DNA of 64,000 nucleotides from Xenopus tropicalis (GCF_000004195.4 NC_030678.2:63395378-63459377); one strand, 5' to 3'. Counted from the first letter of the stretch, positions 22,656 through 35,361 are shown. The notes: generated by a model not told the origin, from the letters alone. Numbers and translations are program-made.

Positions 22656-23610
22656 GGCATACCTCCCAACACTTAAAAATCACAAAGAGGGACAATGCCC
22701 ACTAAATACCACGACCATTTTACAAAAACATGGTTGGAATAGCAGCATCAGATGCATTAGGTTTTAAGAGACACAGTGGTTCCGGCATCTTGTGATGTAT
22801 TGGGGCCCTAAGCATTTAATGACAGCAAAAGTGAGAGTCCCCCAGCTCCTCATGACTCAGTGTGGCACAAGCATATCATGCTATATTGTGGCCCTCAGCA
22901 TTTAATGGCTACATGATAGTGTATTGTCAAGGTGGTGTTAAGGAGAGTCTGTTACTGTGAGTTTGTGTACAAGATGGCGTCAAGAGAAGGGACTGCAACT
23001 TTAGCATCATGGGAAGGCAGTACTTGTTATCAGTGCTGTCCAACTTGCAGCTTCCTGCTGTAGTGAAACTGCAAACACCAACATCACTCAACAGATACTG
23101 AGAGTTGTAGTTTAACATCAGGCTCTGAAGCTTTTATAGGAAAAAAAGGCTGTGGTTGGGGGAATTTTGGCCTTAAGGTTATAAATAACTGGGGGAGTAG
23201 CAATGAGCTGGAGACTGTCAGAGAGAGACTGATCCGCAGTCAGAGGGAAAGAAAGAGCAAGCAGGAATCAACATCAGTGAAACTTGTAGAAATCAGTAAG
23301 AAGAGTGGGAGGTAAACAGAGACAGAGACAAATCGCTAACTAGCAAGTAACATCTACCTTGGCTGTAGGGGAGAGGGAGCCAGAGAAGGGCAGAGGGCAG
23401 CAGCAGCAATAAATCCAGCTGGGTTCAGTTTAGTATCTCAGCGGCAGTGTTCCAGCTGCATTCTTTAACTGGATCAGTCGTGATGTCACAGTTTTATCGC
23501 GGGAGGCATTGCGGGACATTCAGGCAACTATCCGGGACAGTGGGTTGTGCTATAGAAAGCGAGACTGTCCCGCTAAAGAGCGGGATAGTTGGGGGGGGGG
23601 GTATGTTTTA
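22656..23610 (+). mobile_element. probable MITE with GCATACCTCCCAAC ends, filled with other sequence
   Basis: The left end GCATACCTCCCAACAC and the inverted right end GTTGGGGGGGGGGGTATG near 23590-23608, together with GAGGGACA and TGTCCCGC words, suggest one element. The middle (22745-23470) looks foreign and has no recognised gene. Confidence 0.4.
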
Positions 23611-24144
23611 GGCCCGTGTGGGCTTGTGTATGAAAATGAAGTTTGAATGCTGCCTTGTCTCAAAGATTTATGCATAAAGCCCACTTCACTCTAATACTGG
23701 CCTGTTTCTACAAAAACATTCTACAAAGCCTGTGCCATATCTAACTGATCTTTCAGTGGAATTATGGCATTTTGGGTTTTCTGCTGGCCTGTCTGGGCCA
23801 AGCAGTACAAAGTACATGATCATTTTAACTTGAGGCAGTAAATACATTTGCCTCTAGCTTTCTATGGGCTTGGTTAGTGCTACATATTTTTTTTCTGTAT
23901 GCCCACATGCCACACTTGCCTTAGGCCTCATATTTTGTTGAGATGGCCCGGTACCTGTAATATAAAAGATGCATCTGAACATAGTTGCTTTGATATTTAT
24001 TTCATTTTTTTGCAAGGTAAAAGTTAAATCCTACGTTTCCACTTCCTGTGCTGGTATCATTAACTGACCCTTATGGATTTGTTTATGCCAAGCAATTAGC
24101 TATTTATAGTGTTTTTAAAAAATTGCCTACTTTATCATCTAGGG
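23611..24144. other. no gene seen
   Basis: Unassigned intronic sequence. Confidence 0.35.
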
Positions 24145-24696
24145 CAGGGATCCCCAACCTTTTTTACCCATGAGCCACATTCAGACGTAAAAAGTGTTGG
24201 GGAGCCACAGAAGCATTAAAAAAAGTTATTTGGGGATGCCAAATAAGGACTGGGATTGGCTATTTGGCAGCCCCATGTGGACTGCTGGCCTGGAGGAGGC
24301 TCTGCTTGGAGTAAAACTGTTTCTCTGTGTTTCCAGAACAATTTACAATGGGTGAAATGACAACTGAAATTATTCGAGAGATTTTTTTTGGCAGAAAATA
24401 GTTTTTTTTTTACCCTTAATAATTATGCCCCCGCTGTTGAGACAGAAAAAGATTTTTGAAAATGGATTTGTACATTTTGACTTGGTCTTGTAGTTCAAAT
24501 TTGAGAAATTTGCCTTAGCTATTGACCCCTGTTTGCCTTTTTACCATTCTTATACTTGCTTGAGTGTTTAGTCTAGTCACTTTTCATGAAATAACGAGCA
24601 ACTGGATGACAAAGGCAGGCATATGCCCATTATTGACATGAATAACTACAAATTTTGCTAATAGCATGTACAGAAGGATGCCATAAAAGTGTCTTA

Positions 24697-25010
24697 AAAG
24701 AGAAGGAAAGGTAAAAACTAAGTAAGTTTAATCAGAAAGGTCTATGTAAATACAGCCATAGCCACAGCCAAAAGGTTCGAAGAGAGTTCTTTATTAAAAG
24801 AAACACAGGATTTCTTGTCTCCTTTTTTGTGAACATGTTCACATCTAACTTCCTCTCTCAGAAAGATCCTTCATTCCTGGGGCCAGAGTCTGTGCAGCTG
24901 TCTCCTCTCTCCTGCTCCCCCCTCCCACAAGAATGCTAAGAACTCCCTCCCCCCTCCCTTAGGAATGTGTGGTCTGAGCTAGAGGCTACCTAATAGCCAA
25001 TCTTAACCCT
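24697..25010 (+). mobile_element. T2-like MITE
   Basis: Begins AGAGAAGGAAAGGTAAAAAC after TTAAA and shares GTAAGTTTAATCAGAAAGGTC with the inverted copy at 2100-2315. Its right end is not sharp. Confidence 0.6.
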
Positions 25011-25088
25011 TATTTGGAATCTCCATTAATTTTTATGATGCGTGTGTTGCTCTCCAAGTCTTTTTACATTTGACTGTGGCTCACAAGT

Positions 25089-25335
25089 AAAGGTCCCCAT
25101 ACACGGGCCAGATTCTAGCTGCCGATATCGGTCCCTTAGACCGATTCGGCTAATCGGCCTGTGTATGGGCACTACAGATGGGACTGCCCGACTGATATCT
25201 GGCCTGAAATTGGCCAGATCTCGATTGAGTAGGTTTAAAAATGTAGTCGGATCGTGGACCGCATCGCCTTGTTGATGTGGTCCCCGGACAGACTTTGCCT
25301 ATGCCCGTCAATCTTAAGGTGTATGGGCACCTTAA
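25089..25335 (+). mobile_element. MITE of the AAGGTGGCCATACAC family
   Basis: The ends AAGGTCCCCATACACGGGC and GGTGTATGGGCACCTT are inverted. The interior (GATATCTGGCCTGAAATTGG) matches 47778-48027. Open frames in it are accidental. Confidence 0.8.
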
Positions 25336-25547
25336 GAAAGGTTGGGGATCCCTGCTTTAGGCTATAGTATCCCTTTAATATCTGTTGCTTGGTCCCAGTC
25401 AAGCATTCTCAATGTTTTTAGTGCATAAGGCTGCTTTACTTTTTTATTTTCTGTAACTTTATTGTTTGAAATCAACAGCTGTATACAACTTCTATGGCTC
25501 CCACCATCTCCCCAACTCAAAGAATGAAAGGAAAAATCACTGTAGGG

Positions 25548-25877
25548 TAGTGATGTGTGGGTCGCGAAAAACTCAACCCACACCCAACCCTATCCTGCCC
25601 ACTTCCAACCCGAACCCTACTCGACCCAGCTTATCAGTTCTATTTATAGACCCGCACCCACCCGCCCCACAATGATGTCACAAAAGGGGTGGGGCAAGCC
25701 CAGTGCGTGCCTATAAATTCACAAGCTGGAAGAGGCAGCCGGCAGTGTTAGATTGTGGGCGGGGAGGGAGAGCGGAAGACCCAACCTGAACCTGACCACA
25801 ATCCGTAAAGCTATGTGCCACGGTCAACCCAAATCCGCCTGGGTCCCGTGGATATTGGGCAGGCTTACACATCACTA
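25548..25877 (+). mobile_element. hAT-type MITE with 8-bp target duplication
   Basis: TAGTGATGTGTGGGTCG...TTACACATCACTA, 330 bp, flanked by CTGTAGGG (25540-25547) and CTATAGGG (25878-25885), one mismatch. It is the inverse copy of 20845-21181. Confidence 0.9.
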
Positions 25878-25889
25878 CTATAGGGGGAT

Positions 25890-26478
25890 GGCAGGTTGCT
25901 AGATAACCCCAGTGCCACATACCTGCTACCATTGGTTGGCTCTCCTCTCCTTTAGAAAAACACATCTGGGTATGATTTTCTGTGATGCTCTCTTTTTTTC
26001 CGGTCTTCTAGGCATCCCCCATGTGGGCTTGAGCAAGCACATGTGCAGTGCAGAACTTTTTCAAAGTTTCTGCATTATGTATGGGCTCTCCTAGAGTTGC
26101 ACCAGGTTTGGCCATGCCACCAATTTTCTTGCCATACTCTGTTAAGCACAGAACACATCCACAATCATCCCAGACTCCACGTTCTGCAATTCGGGGTCCC
26201 TAAATGGACTGTTCCTGCCTCTTTCTGGATGGTGGCAGCTGGCAGGAAACATGAAAGCCTCTAAAACCACAAAATAAAGATTGTTACAATTTGGGGAGAA
26301 CTTTCATTAACATCTACATAATATTGACATACTTTTAGTTGGCTAAATAATAAATGGCTAAAAAAAAATGTTTTTTTTCCATGAAAAATTCTAAAGTTCT
26401 AAAAAGTTTTAGTACCACCTCACTTTGGCCAAATATTTTTGTTTTTTAGGGTAAATGGCAGACTGGGAGATTTGTAGA
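25890..26478. other. no gene seen
   Basis: Unassigned intronic sequence; several short frames without similarity. Confidence 0.35.
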
Positions 26479-26789
26479 ACAGGTATGGGACCTGTTATCC
26501 AGAATGCTTAGGACCTGGGGTTTTCCGTATAAGGGTTCTTTCCATAATTTGCATCTCCATAATAAAAAAATAATTTAAAGATTAAATAAACACAATAAGA
26601 TTGTTTTGCCACCAATATGGATTAATGCAGCTTAGTTACCATCAAGTACAAGGTACTGTTGTATTATTACGGAGAAAAAGGAAATATGTTTTTAAATTTT
26701 GAATTATTTGATTAAATTAAGTCTGTGGTAGAGGACCTTCCAGTAATTGTGAGCTTTTTGGGTTTGGGGATAATGGATCCCATACCTGT
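26479..26789 (+). mobile_element. MITE of the TACAGGTATGGGA family, full length
   Basis: ACAGGTATGGGACCTGTTAT at the left and ATAATGGATCCCATACCTGT at the right are inverted. Other copies or fragments lie at 5280, 8300, 11638, 15985, 17555, 31701 and 52123. This is a common Xenopus MITE; the superfamily is not assigned here. Confidence 0.85.
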
Positions 26790-26814
26790 ATTTGTTACTA
26801 ATACAGTTTGATAC

Positions 26815-28095
26815 TAATACATAGTTTTTCAGTTAAAAAAACATGTCCATCGAGTTCAACCTTTTGGCCTAGCTAAAAGCTTCCTAAGTGCTAGCTGATC
26901 TAGTGGAAGGTGAAACACCCCATCTGAAGCCTTGAGGGGGAAAATAATTTCCTGACACTAATTTGGTAATAGGACCAGTCTCTGTATCAGCTTTGTGTGA
27001 AAAAAGCTAATTTTAGTAGCCCTGTATTTTCTCATTTTCTTAAAAATATATCATTTACTTGCCAGTGCAACCACTTTTAGAATTTCACAGCTCCCACTGT
27101 AAAATACCTTTTTTTTAATTTTAACATTGAACCTCCTTTATTCAATTTTTGTAACTGAGACTTTCCATTCCCCTAACCAAGTTAGTTACACTTCTTTGGC
27201 CTTAATTATATGAGCTATATCCTAATTATTGGGCCTAGCAGCAAGATAATTGGGAACCCTAAATGTATGCAACTTACACAAAAACTTTTGCTACTTTCAA
27301 AGAAACATACATAACTTATGTATAAAGCAATGGCATGGCAGAGCAGTGTGGTGGGCAGGTAGGTTTAAACTTAAGGCAAACTCCACTAACCCCCAATTAA
27401 TTAAAAAACATAAGGTAAATTAAACTGCCCCAATAAATTGACTGACTTTATTAGCATGTTATTTCATTGTTTTACTATTTATATGAATTAATGTAACTTA
27501 TGCTCAGCAGGGGCAGAAAAGAGTGTAGTGCACAAAAGGGGTGTAGCCAATATTGGTATTGCGTTCGTGTGGGGGTCGCATGTGAATAACTTGTGTGGGG
27601 CCCCAAAGTTTTGATGTCGGCCTTGTACACAAGTACCTCTAGGTTCTCCTCCATCAAGGATTTGCCTAAGGTAGTTCCATTATGGGTAAAATGGATTGCA
27701 TATAGTGCATTACTTTACATTTATCACCATTGTATCTCATCTGCCATTTAGCCACCCAGGCTTCTAGCTTATCTAAAACCCCTGCAAGGATGCTATATCT
27801 TGGGTGGACTTAATTGGCCTGCATAGTTTTGTGTCACCAACACATTACTTACAAAGCACACCCCAAGTCATTAATGAACAAATTAAATAAAGTAGACCCG
27901 CCAATACTAATACCCTGCCACAGCCCACTCCACAGAACCTTCCTCCAAGGCAGAAGTTAGATAAAGTTAGATAAGAGGATGTTACACAGACCCCTGCTGT
28001 ACCCCACTACTTAGAACCCTTTTCCAAGTAAAGAATGCACACACCACCCAACACCAACTGCACACCATCCTTTAGCCACTAGCAATGGCCTATCT
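26815..28095 (-). mobile_element. old CR1-group LINE copy J with a foreign insert
   Basis: CATGTCCATCGAGTTCAACC, then GATCTAGTGGAAGGTGAAAC and a degraded ORF2 from 27625 (CTCCATCAAGGATTTGCC, TTTACATTTATCACCATTG) match copy B in order. 27185-27620 is an insert without a recognised identity. It is far more diverged than copies A, B and D, so it is an older insertion. Confidence 0.75.
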
Positions 28096-28099
28096 TTAA

Positions 28100-28580
28100 C
28101 ATCCTTTGCTATTTTGAGTAAAAAAAAAAAGAGATGAACAACTACACTAATTAGTGGAACAAAAGAAGGGAGGCTGACGTAAACTGGGGAAATTATATAT
28201 GAGAAAATTAACATAATAGAGATGTGAATAATACATACAAAAGCCCAAAGCAAAAAGCATTCAGGTATCCCATACTAAGGACTTTAACAGTGAGTCACTA
28301 ATTGAAGAGATCATGCAGGCAGTTACATAAGGTAGTTTCAAGGGTTAGGCGCCATTAACCATACCATACTATACTATAAGAGTGCTGTTCTAGGGACTGA
28401 TCCAAATGCTGTCCTTAGAAGTCAGTTCACCTTATTAACTAAATTATGCCTTTTGTCAAATCTAACTTGAACCCAAATACATAAAAAATCAAACACTGTC
28501 TTTCAGTGTGTTCATTTGTAATATTCTGGATTGTAGTTCATATGAAGTATTATCTGCATGCTCTTGAAAACTCTTTAATT
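28100..28580. other. no gene seen
   Basis: Unassigned intronic sequence. Confidence 0.35.
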
Positions 28581-28599
28581 TAACTATGTCTCCCCTTTG

Positions 28600-28915
28600 G
28601 ATTAGAGGAATGGAACTTCATTTGAAGCAGTGTAGGTAGTTTTTCACGGTGACGGCAGTGAGGTTGTGGAATGCACTTCCGAGTGATGTAGTGATGGCAG
28701 ATTCTGTTTATGCCCTTAAGAGGGGCTTGGATGATTTTTTTGAACAAGCATAATATCCGAGGCTATTGTGATACTAAAATCTAAAAATTAGGTTTGATGT
28801 TGACATAATTTATGTATGTGTGTGTATAGACAGGTCACTATAAGTTTATGTGTGTGCTGGGTTCACTTGGAAGGGTTGAACTTGATGGACTTCGTTTTTT
28901 TTTTTCAAACCAACT
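28600..28915 (+). mobile_element. CR1-group LINE 3' end fragment K
   Basis: Matches the end of copy D: ATTTGAAGCAGTGTAGGTAG, then CAGTGAGGTTGTGGAATGC and a 3' UTR ending GTTGAACTTGATGGAC. A 5'-truncated copy with frame damage. Confidence 0.85.
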
Positions 28916-28929
28916 GTTGAGATTGAGAA

Positions 28930-31060
28930 TAGGGTTGCCATCTTTCATAGCTTCTAATACCTACCAGGGTGGGGGCATAGTAACATAGTAAGTTGGGTTG
29001 AAAAAAGACATACGTCCATCACGTTCAACCATAATGCCTATATATAACCTGCCTAACTACTAGTTGAACCAGAGGAAGGCAAAAAATTCCTTCCTGACTC
29101 CAAGATGGCAATCGGACCAGTCCCTGGATCAACTTGTACTAAGAGCTATCTCCCATAACCCTGTATTCTCTCACTTGCTAAGAATCCATCCAGCCCCTTC
29201 TTAAAGCTATATAATGTATCAGCCAGTACGACTGATTTGGGGAGGGAATTCCAGAACTTCACAGCTCTCACAGTAAAAAATCCTTTCCGAATATTTAAAT
29301 GGAACCTCCCTTCTTCTAAACGAAGTGGGTGCCCTCGTGTCCGTTGGAAGAACCTACTGGTAAATAAAACATTAGAAAGGTTATTATATGATCCCTTTAT
29401 ATATTTATACATAGTTATCATGTCACCTCTTAAGCGCCTCTTCTCCAGTGTAAACAGACCCAACTTGGCCAGTCTTTCTTCATAACTGAGACTTTCCATA
29501 CCCTTTACCAGCTTAGTTGCCCTTCTCTGGACCCTCTCTAACTCAATAATGTCCCGTTTGAGCACTGGAGACCGAAACTGAACAGCATATTCTAGATGGG
29601 GCCTTACCAGTGCTCTATAAAGGGGAAGAATAACCCCCTCCTCCCGTGAATCTATACCCCTTTTAATACAGCTCAAAACCTTGTTTGAACCTTGCAGCTG
29701 CTGCCTGGCATTGCTTGCTACAGCCAAGTTTATTATCTACAAGGACTCCAAGGTCCTTCTCCATTATGGATTTGCCTAGTGCAGTCCCATTAAGGGTATA
29801 CAGGGCTTGCATATTTTTACATCCCAGGTGCATGACCTTACATTTATCCACATTAAATCTCATCTGCCACTTAGCTGCCCAGATTGCCAGTTGGTCAAGA
29901 TCCTGCTGCAGGGATGTCACATCCTGGATAGAATTGACTGGTCTGCAAAGTTTTGTGTCATCTGCAAACACTGATACATTACTCATAATACCCTCCCCCA
30001 AGTCATTTATGAACAAGTTAAACAAAAGTGGACCCAGTACAGAACCCTGAGGAACCCCACTGAGAAACGTATTCCAAGTAGAGAATGTACCATTAACAAC
30101 CACCCTCTGTACCCGATCCTGTAGCCAGTTTTCTATCCATGTGCAAACGACTTCACTAAGACCAATAGACCTTAGTTTAGAAAGCAGTCGTTTGTGGGGA
30201 ATGGTATCAAATGCTTTGGCAAAATCCAAATAGATTATATCTACTGCATCCCCACTGTCCAGCTTCTTACTAACCTCATCATAAAAAGCAATTAAATTGG
30301 TCTGACATGACCTGTCCTTCATAAAGCCATGCTGATTACTGCTCATAATGGCATTCTCCACTACATAATTTTGTATGTGATCTCTTAACAAGCTTTCAAA
30401 TAACTTGCCCACCACGGATGTCAAACTTACAGGCCTATAATTGCCAGGCTGAGATCTTACTCCCTTTTTAAATATAGGAATGACATTCCTGGCTCCTCTA
30501 CTGTATACACAGAAGAAAAGAACTGGTTAAGCACATCTGCCTTTTCTGTATCTGCTGTAACCATATTGTTACTATAACTCAATGGGGCCACACCCTCAAC
30601 CTGCATCTTTTTACTATTAATATACTTAAAAAACTTTTTGGGGTTAGTCTTGGCCTCGGCCGCAATGCGCTCCTCATTTTCTATCTTTGCCTTCCGGATT
30701 GCTGTTTTACAACACTTGTTATAGTGTTTATATTCATTAAACGCAGCTGCTGTCTACGAGAGTGCACGTTGAGTGGCGTCAAGAGCAAGATCATGACACA
30801 ATGGGGGTGGAGTGGGGTGACATCACAGCTAGCCAGCTTTGTGAATAGAGCTGGGTAGAGAGACAAGCTGGGAGAGGGATTTGGAGGCAGACAGGGGTGT
30901 TTCAGAGGTGGATCGGGGGCAAGTCAGGTCCAAGGACTAGGTATTACAAATTTACCAGCAAGTACTTAGTCGTAAATTTGTAATTCTGGCACTGGTCTTG
31001 GCTGGTATTTTACCGGCTAAGCCAGCAAAATATAGGCCGGGTAGCAACTCTAGTTGATAA
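28930..31060 (+). mobile_element. probable MITE (TAGGGTTGCCA ends) split by LINE copy B
   Basis: AATAGGGTTGCCATCTTTC at 28930 and GGGTAGCAACTCTAG ending near 31053 are approximate inverted ends; the right part holds TGGTATTTTACCGGC. LINE B occupies 28976-30755. The pairing of the two halves is inferred. Confidence 0.45.
28976..30755 (-). mobile_element. CR1-group LINE copy B
   Basis: Minus-strand copy with the 3' tail at 28976 and ORF2 in two long frames (30424-29663 and 29727-29146). Reverse transcriptase motifs are clear: [37 protein letters not shown] and FADDTKLC, and the C-terminal part ends FLASERIQGYGR. A gap of about 225 bp at 30488 (relative to copy A at 7942-8180) removed part of the finger region. 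It is 5'-truncated. The intact site at 29650-29670 serves as the empty-site reference for the MITE in copy A. Confidence 0.9.
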
Positions 31061-31422
31061 GGGACAGTCAGGTTAGCAAACCAGTCAGGTTTAGTAATAA
31101 TTACTTACAATAGCAGCCCTATAAGTGAAAAATAATCAACATGTCCTATAAGTAACTTTTAATGGGCATTAATATTTGAATAGTAGTTGGTGAGGTGAAG
31201 AGAGATGGTGAGGAAAAGCCTGTGCCCAATATCAGCTAATGCAAAGGAATGCCCTGAGAAAGATTAAAATAAGCTTTATCAGCCTGCATAAAAATTAGAT
31301 TATACGAGTTTTAGGAGGGAGGATGATCAACATTAAAGCTAGTGCCACACAGGTCTGTTTCCTGCCTGTGTATAAACACAGTCCAAAGAAACAGCTGATC
31401 CTCCTGGCCAATGTTTGCTCCT
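31061..31422. other. no gene seen
   Basis: Unassigned intronic sequence. Confidence 0.35.
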
Positions 31423-31577
31423 TTAGGCTAAGGCCAGACGAGGCATAGAGTGGATATTTTTGGCATGCGAATGAATGAGATACACTGGGGTGTAGGAGGC
31501 GTAGGGCGGTATTTTCAGCAAGCGATTTTCCGCTTGCAGAAAATATCCGCCCTATGCCTCGTCTGGCATTAGCCTTA
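31423..31577 (+). mobile_element. small MITE with TAAGGCTAAGGCCAGACG-type ends
   Basis: GGCTAAGGCCAGACGAGGC at the left and GCCTCGTCTGGCATTAGCC at the right are inverted repeats of about 26 bp. An inner inverted pair (GGGCGGTATTTTC / GAAAATATCCGCCC) completes a hairpin of about 150 nt. Confidence 0.8.
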
Positions 31578-31700
31578 TCTGCACTTACAGGCACTTGTGT
31601 TGCACCCAGGCCAACACAGTGCTTGTGAGTGTAGACAGGGGAGCAAACAAAGGCCTGTGGATTGGCTGTTTCTTGGCCTGCATGTAACAGGCCTTTGCAG

Positions 31701-32031
31701 TACAGGTATGGGATCCCTTATCCGGAAACCTGATATCCAGAAAGTTCAGAATTACCGAAAGCCTGTCTCCCATAGACCCCATTTTAATCAAATAATTCCG
31801 ATTTTTAAAATTGATTTCCTTTTTCTCTGTAAAAATAAAACAGTGCCTTGTATTTGATCCCAACTAAGATATAATTAATCCTTATTGGGGCAGAACAGTC
31901 CTGTTGGGTTTAATTAATGTTTTATTGATTTCTTAGTAGACTTACGGTATGAAGATCCAGATGAAGGAAAGACCCCTTATCCGGAATACCCTTGGCCCTG
32001 AGCATTCTGGATAACAGGTCCTATACCTGTA
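31701..32031 (+). mobile_element. MITE of the TACAGGTATGGGA family, full length
   Basis: TACAGGTATGGGATCCCTTA and AACAGGTCCTATACCTGTA are inverted ends; the interior matches 26479-26789. Confidence 0.88.
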
Positions 32032-32034
32032 CAA

Positions 32035-34289
32035 TAAAAGGAATAGTAAACATGAAAGGTGAAATACATAGGTGACACTTTTGTTGTTCTGTCGAATCAA
32101 GATACAAAAAATACTAAGCAGTGGTAAAGTGGTCAGTAAACCATGAAACTATCTTTCCAAATATTAAGCATTTAAAAATGTGTTTTAAAAAAACATACAA
32201 TTGTAGGCACCCCTGAGTCTAAGGCAATGAGAACTGTAGGTATTCTTAACAAACAATAGTCTACACAAATTCATGCTTATTTTTGTTTTAAACAAAAAAG
32301 ATGGGTACACCAGCTGTTGACATAGAACTGCCAAAAAACTTCTTCATGTTCATTTGCATTTATTATTAGGGTAATAGGTCCCCATAATTGAAATTGGTCA
32401 AATTATTCCAAATGCACTTATAACAGTAAAAACATATAAAGTTGTCCACCTAGGCTATAGTAACAAAAAAGCTTATACTTTAAAAAGTTATTAATGCTAA
32501 AGTATAAACACGGTTACTTCAGTCAATTACATACAGTGGCTGCAAAGGCCAAAAGAATGTTAGAAGAGTAAGGAAAATATTTTTATAGCTATATAATTAA
32601 TCACAAAATCCATCATGAAATGGGATTGGCTCATAGATGACACAACAACCCAATTTGCAGACCGCAAAAATGTGAATCATGGAAATCTTTTGTCCTAATA
32701 AGTATAGCCAGGGCAGATCCTGACCAAACAGCAACTGCCCAAAATCCATATTTGAAATGTAAACAAAAATTCAAATGGAATTGAATAATCTGAAAAAAAT
32801 GTGTCTCTATCAGTTGTCTGGTGCTCACATGTCATGTTTATAGCTGTTTGTATAGCTGTTTCTACATTTTGCCATTGGCAGATTTTTTCACAAAACGCGA
32901 AATGAAATTCGGCGTGTGTCAACAAATTGATGCCCGCGTCAAATAATTAAAAAACCATTACAAGTATGTAACAAATGTGTATTGCAAAGTTGCTTAGAAT
33001 TAAGTTTTTATAAGGGAAAAAAATATTTTTGGGGTTGACATGTCCTTTAATGAGTTTTCTTGCATTGATCTTTATTTCATGATTGTTTTATTTAAACCAT
33101 GATTGTTTTATCATTTATTAAATGAAATTACATTGGATTGTTCTATATTTTGTCGGCTTGTTATTTAAGTCTTTGTGTGTTTGCAGTTGGCCATTTGGCA
33201 CAGTTGTTGAGCAAATCCATTAAAGCTACTTGCATCCAAAGCCACTTCAGGCACTTCCGTATAGTTGCTTTTAGTACTGGTGTGTCCTTCCTGCATCCTG
33301 TTCCAAAGCATGCGTAAGTACACATATTAGATGCAGAGGAACTATGGAGCTCATACTCATGCGTTGTACCTTAGGCATGTGCCTCCTATGCCTACCCTTA
33401 ATGCTGTCCCTGCCTACCAGCGCCGCCTCAAGGTTCCTAGCCACCTGAGGTGGCCAAGTTGTTTAGCAAGTGACTTAGGTTAAGGGGGGCTGCATTGTTA
33501 ACTCAAAAAGAGCCAAAATTTAAATTCAAAAATCTGAATTTCGGCTATTTAAGGCACGAGAAACATTTTTTTTGCTGCCCCTGGTGACTTGCCAGGTCCT
33601 TCTGCCTGAGGCAAGTTTCTCAACTCGCACCATGGCAGCAGCGCCGCTGCTCCCTATGTATCTTTAGTCCCAGGGTGTGGGGGCATTATTTGGTTTTACT
33701 AGGGCACAGCCCAGTGAGTTGAGTGCCAAGATTTCTTATGTCAGCCCTGCACACTATTCGTAATGCTTCTGTGCATTTTACTCCACAGATTTATTTACCT
33801 TAACGCAATAGAAAGTACAGTGCAGAGGTTGTTGTCTTAGGGCTGATTTTTTAAGTTTCAATATCACATTTTTTTTCTTTGGTCCGAGGTTTCCATGCTA
33901 AAAAAGATGCAGTTTTGATTATCTTTTAATTTGAGTTTTCCAAACTTGAATTCATGTCAAACAAAACAACTCAAACTAAAATAAATTTGGCAGCTAAAAG
34001 CAGGACTTCTGTAGAAGTTAATGAAAGGTGTATAAAATTAAAGATTTTGCGGACTGCATTGCTAAATAAATAATAGAATGTGATCAGTTTTTTTATGCTA
34101 TTTAACAAGTTCAAGTTTTTTGTAAATATGGTTGCAATTGAGAAACTGCATTCTAATTTTAGTAAATGCCTCCGGGACTTCACAAGTGCTTACAATTGTG
34201 TTTTTTTTCTGATATTGTAATATCTAGATAATATATTGTCTATTCCATTGCCTATATTTTTTCTAATTTGATCTGTTTTTTTCCCACAG
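32035..34289. other. no gene seen; MITE fragments
   Basis: 32880-32945 resembles the GATGAGCGAAT-type MITE. 32965-33052 ends GGGGTTGACATGTCCTTTAA, a T2-type right end without a left end. 33418-33650 contains GCGCCGCCTCAAGG and CTGAGGCAAGTTTCTCAAC, like the hAT MITE at 46545. Otherwise AT-rich intron. Confidence 0.4.
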
Positions 34290-34306
34290 CATGAAAGACT
34301 ATCAAG
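34290..34306 (+). CDS. ppp1r12b: ppp1r12b 17-nt microexon (HERLS + 2 nt)
   Basis: A strong acceptor (polypyrimidine tract ending CCCACAG at 34289) and a strong donor (GTAAGA from 34307) enclose 17 nt. Read in phase 0 they give His-Glu-Arg-Leu-Ser plus AG. The first base of the next exon (41416) completes AGG, giving HERLSR followed by LDSGSSG. HERLSRLxSG is the junction sequence I recall from PPP1R12B, so the reading is well supported although the exon is far too short to show in ordinary ORF or homology searches. It should be used by both the small and the long isoform. Skipping it would shift the frame. Confidence 0.85.
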
Positions 34307-35361
34307 GTAAGATCTCAAATTCACCTAATCGAAAAGTCCAATTCACCAAATCGAAAAGTCCATAAAGAAATACACCATTCATTTCCACAACCATTTTGAG
34401 GCCATTGCTTCATATAGAAAAAAGTGAAAATACTCCTGAACAATGTCTAATTGTCTAGTTTTATTATTCACAAAAAAGTATAATTAAAGAAACATTTTAC
34501 AGAATTCTGTCCTGAAGACAAAATAATAACCTTTATGCCCTGAAGCAGAACTGAAGAACTGAAAAATAACAAGGATTTAGTAGTAGATTAAAAACACAAT
34601 TTAAAAAAATGTTTCAGTTATGATGTAGGCCCATAAGACATGTTTCTATTACTGTGTACTGTTTTTTTTTTGTTTCAAATACTCTGGCAATTGGTGTTAA
34701 AGGGGTAGTTAAACAGTTATTTCACTTTTAACATGTTGTAGACGACGGCCAGTTTGTCCCCTTTTTCAGCATTGGTTCAATGAATAGACCTTGTGCTGAA
34801 CATATTTTTACCTATTGTTTTAATTGAAAATATATATGGATTTTGTAGACTGAACTGCAAATCATCAGTCCAAGGGGGCCAGATACAATTGTTTTACGGA
34901 TTTCCCCATAAACTTTAGTGCAAGTTTTTAGCCCCAACTTCTTCTTTTATTCTAGTTAACATGTAAACAATTCGTTAATGTCCTTTTCATCGTTCCACAG
35001 CATTTGAAACTCATTCTCACAAGAAAAAATATTAATGTTTCTTGCTTTCCACACTGCCTGTTGTGCCAGAACCCCAAATTTATGCTTTTCTTCAATTCTT
35101 CTTTTTTGGATTTGTTTAAAACTTTTTTTATTGTACAGTTAAGGATAATATGGCAGCATATTATAAGCACAGTGATAATAAAGTGGTGCATAGTAAAAAA
35201 AAATGCTTCTGTTTCACCTCTGGCAATAGTGTGCAGCAGGTTACTATGGGCAGCAAAAAAGCAAAACCATCCATGTCTGGTCTCCAATATGTCTGTGCTC
35301 TTTAGACCACCACCTGTTTGTAACCCCTGTTTGGCTATAAAATAGTCAAAACCCAAGCTAG
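34307..35361. other. no gene seen; T2-type left end at 34699
   Basis: TTAAAGGGGTAGTTAAACAG at 34699 resembles a T2 end. The rest is unassigned intron. Confidence 0.35.

Larger units (their letters stand above)
24145..25354 (+). mobile_element. hAT-type element with CAGGGATCCCCAACC ends, carrying two nested MITEs
   Basis: The left end CAGGGATCCCCAACCTTTT and right end AAAGGTTGGGGATCCCTG are inverted repeats. The flanking octamers (ATCTAGGG, CTTTAGGC) agree only partly. Two other elements sit inside (24697-25010, 25089-25335). No transposase frame remains. Confidence 0.75.
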
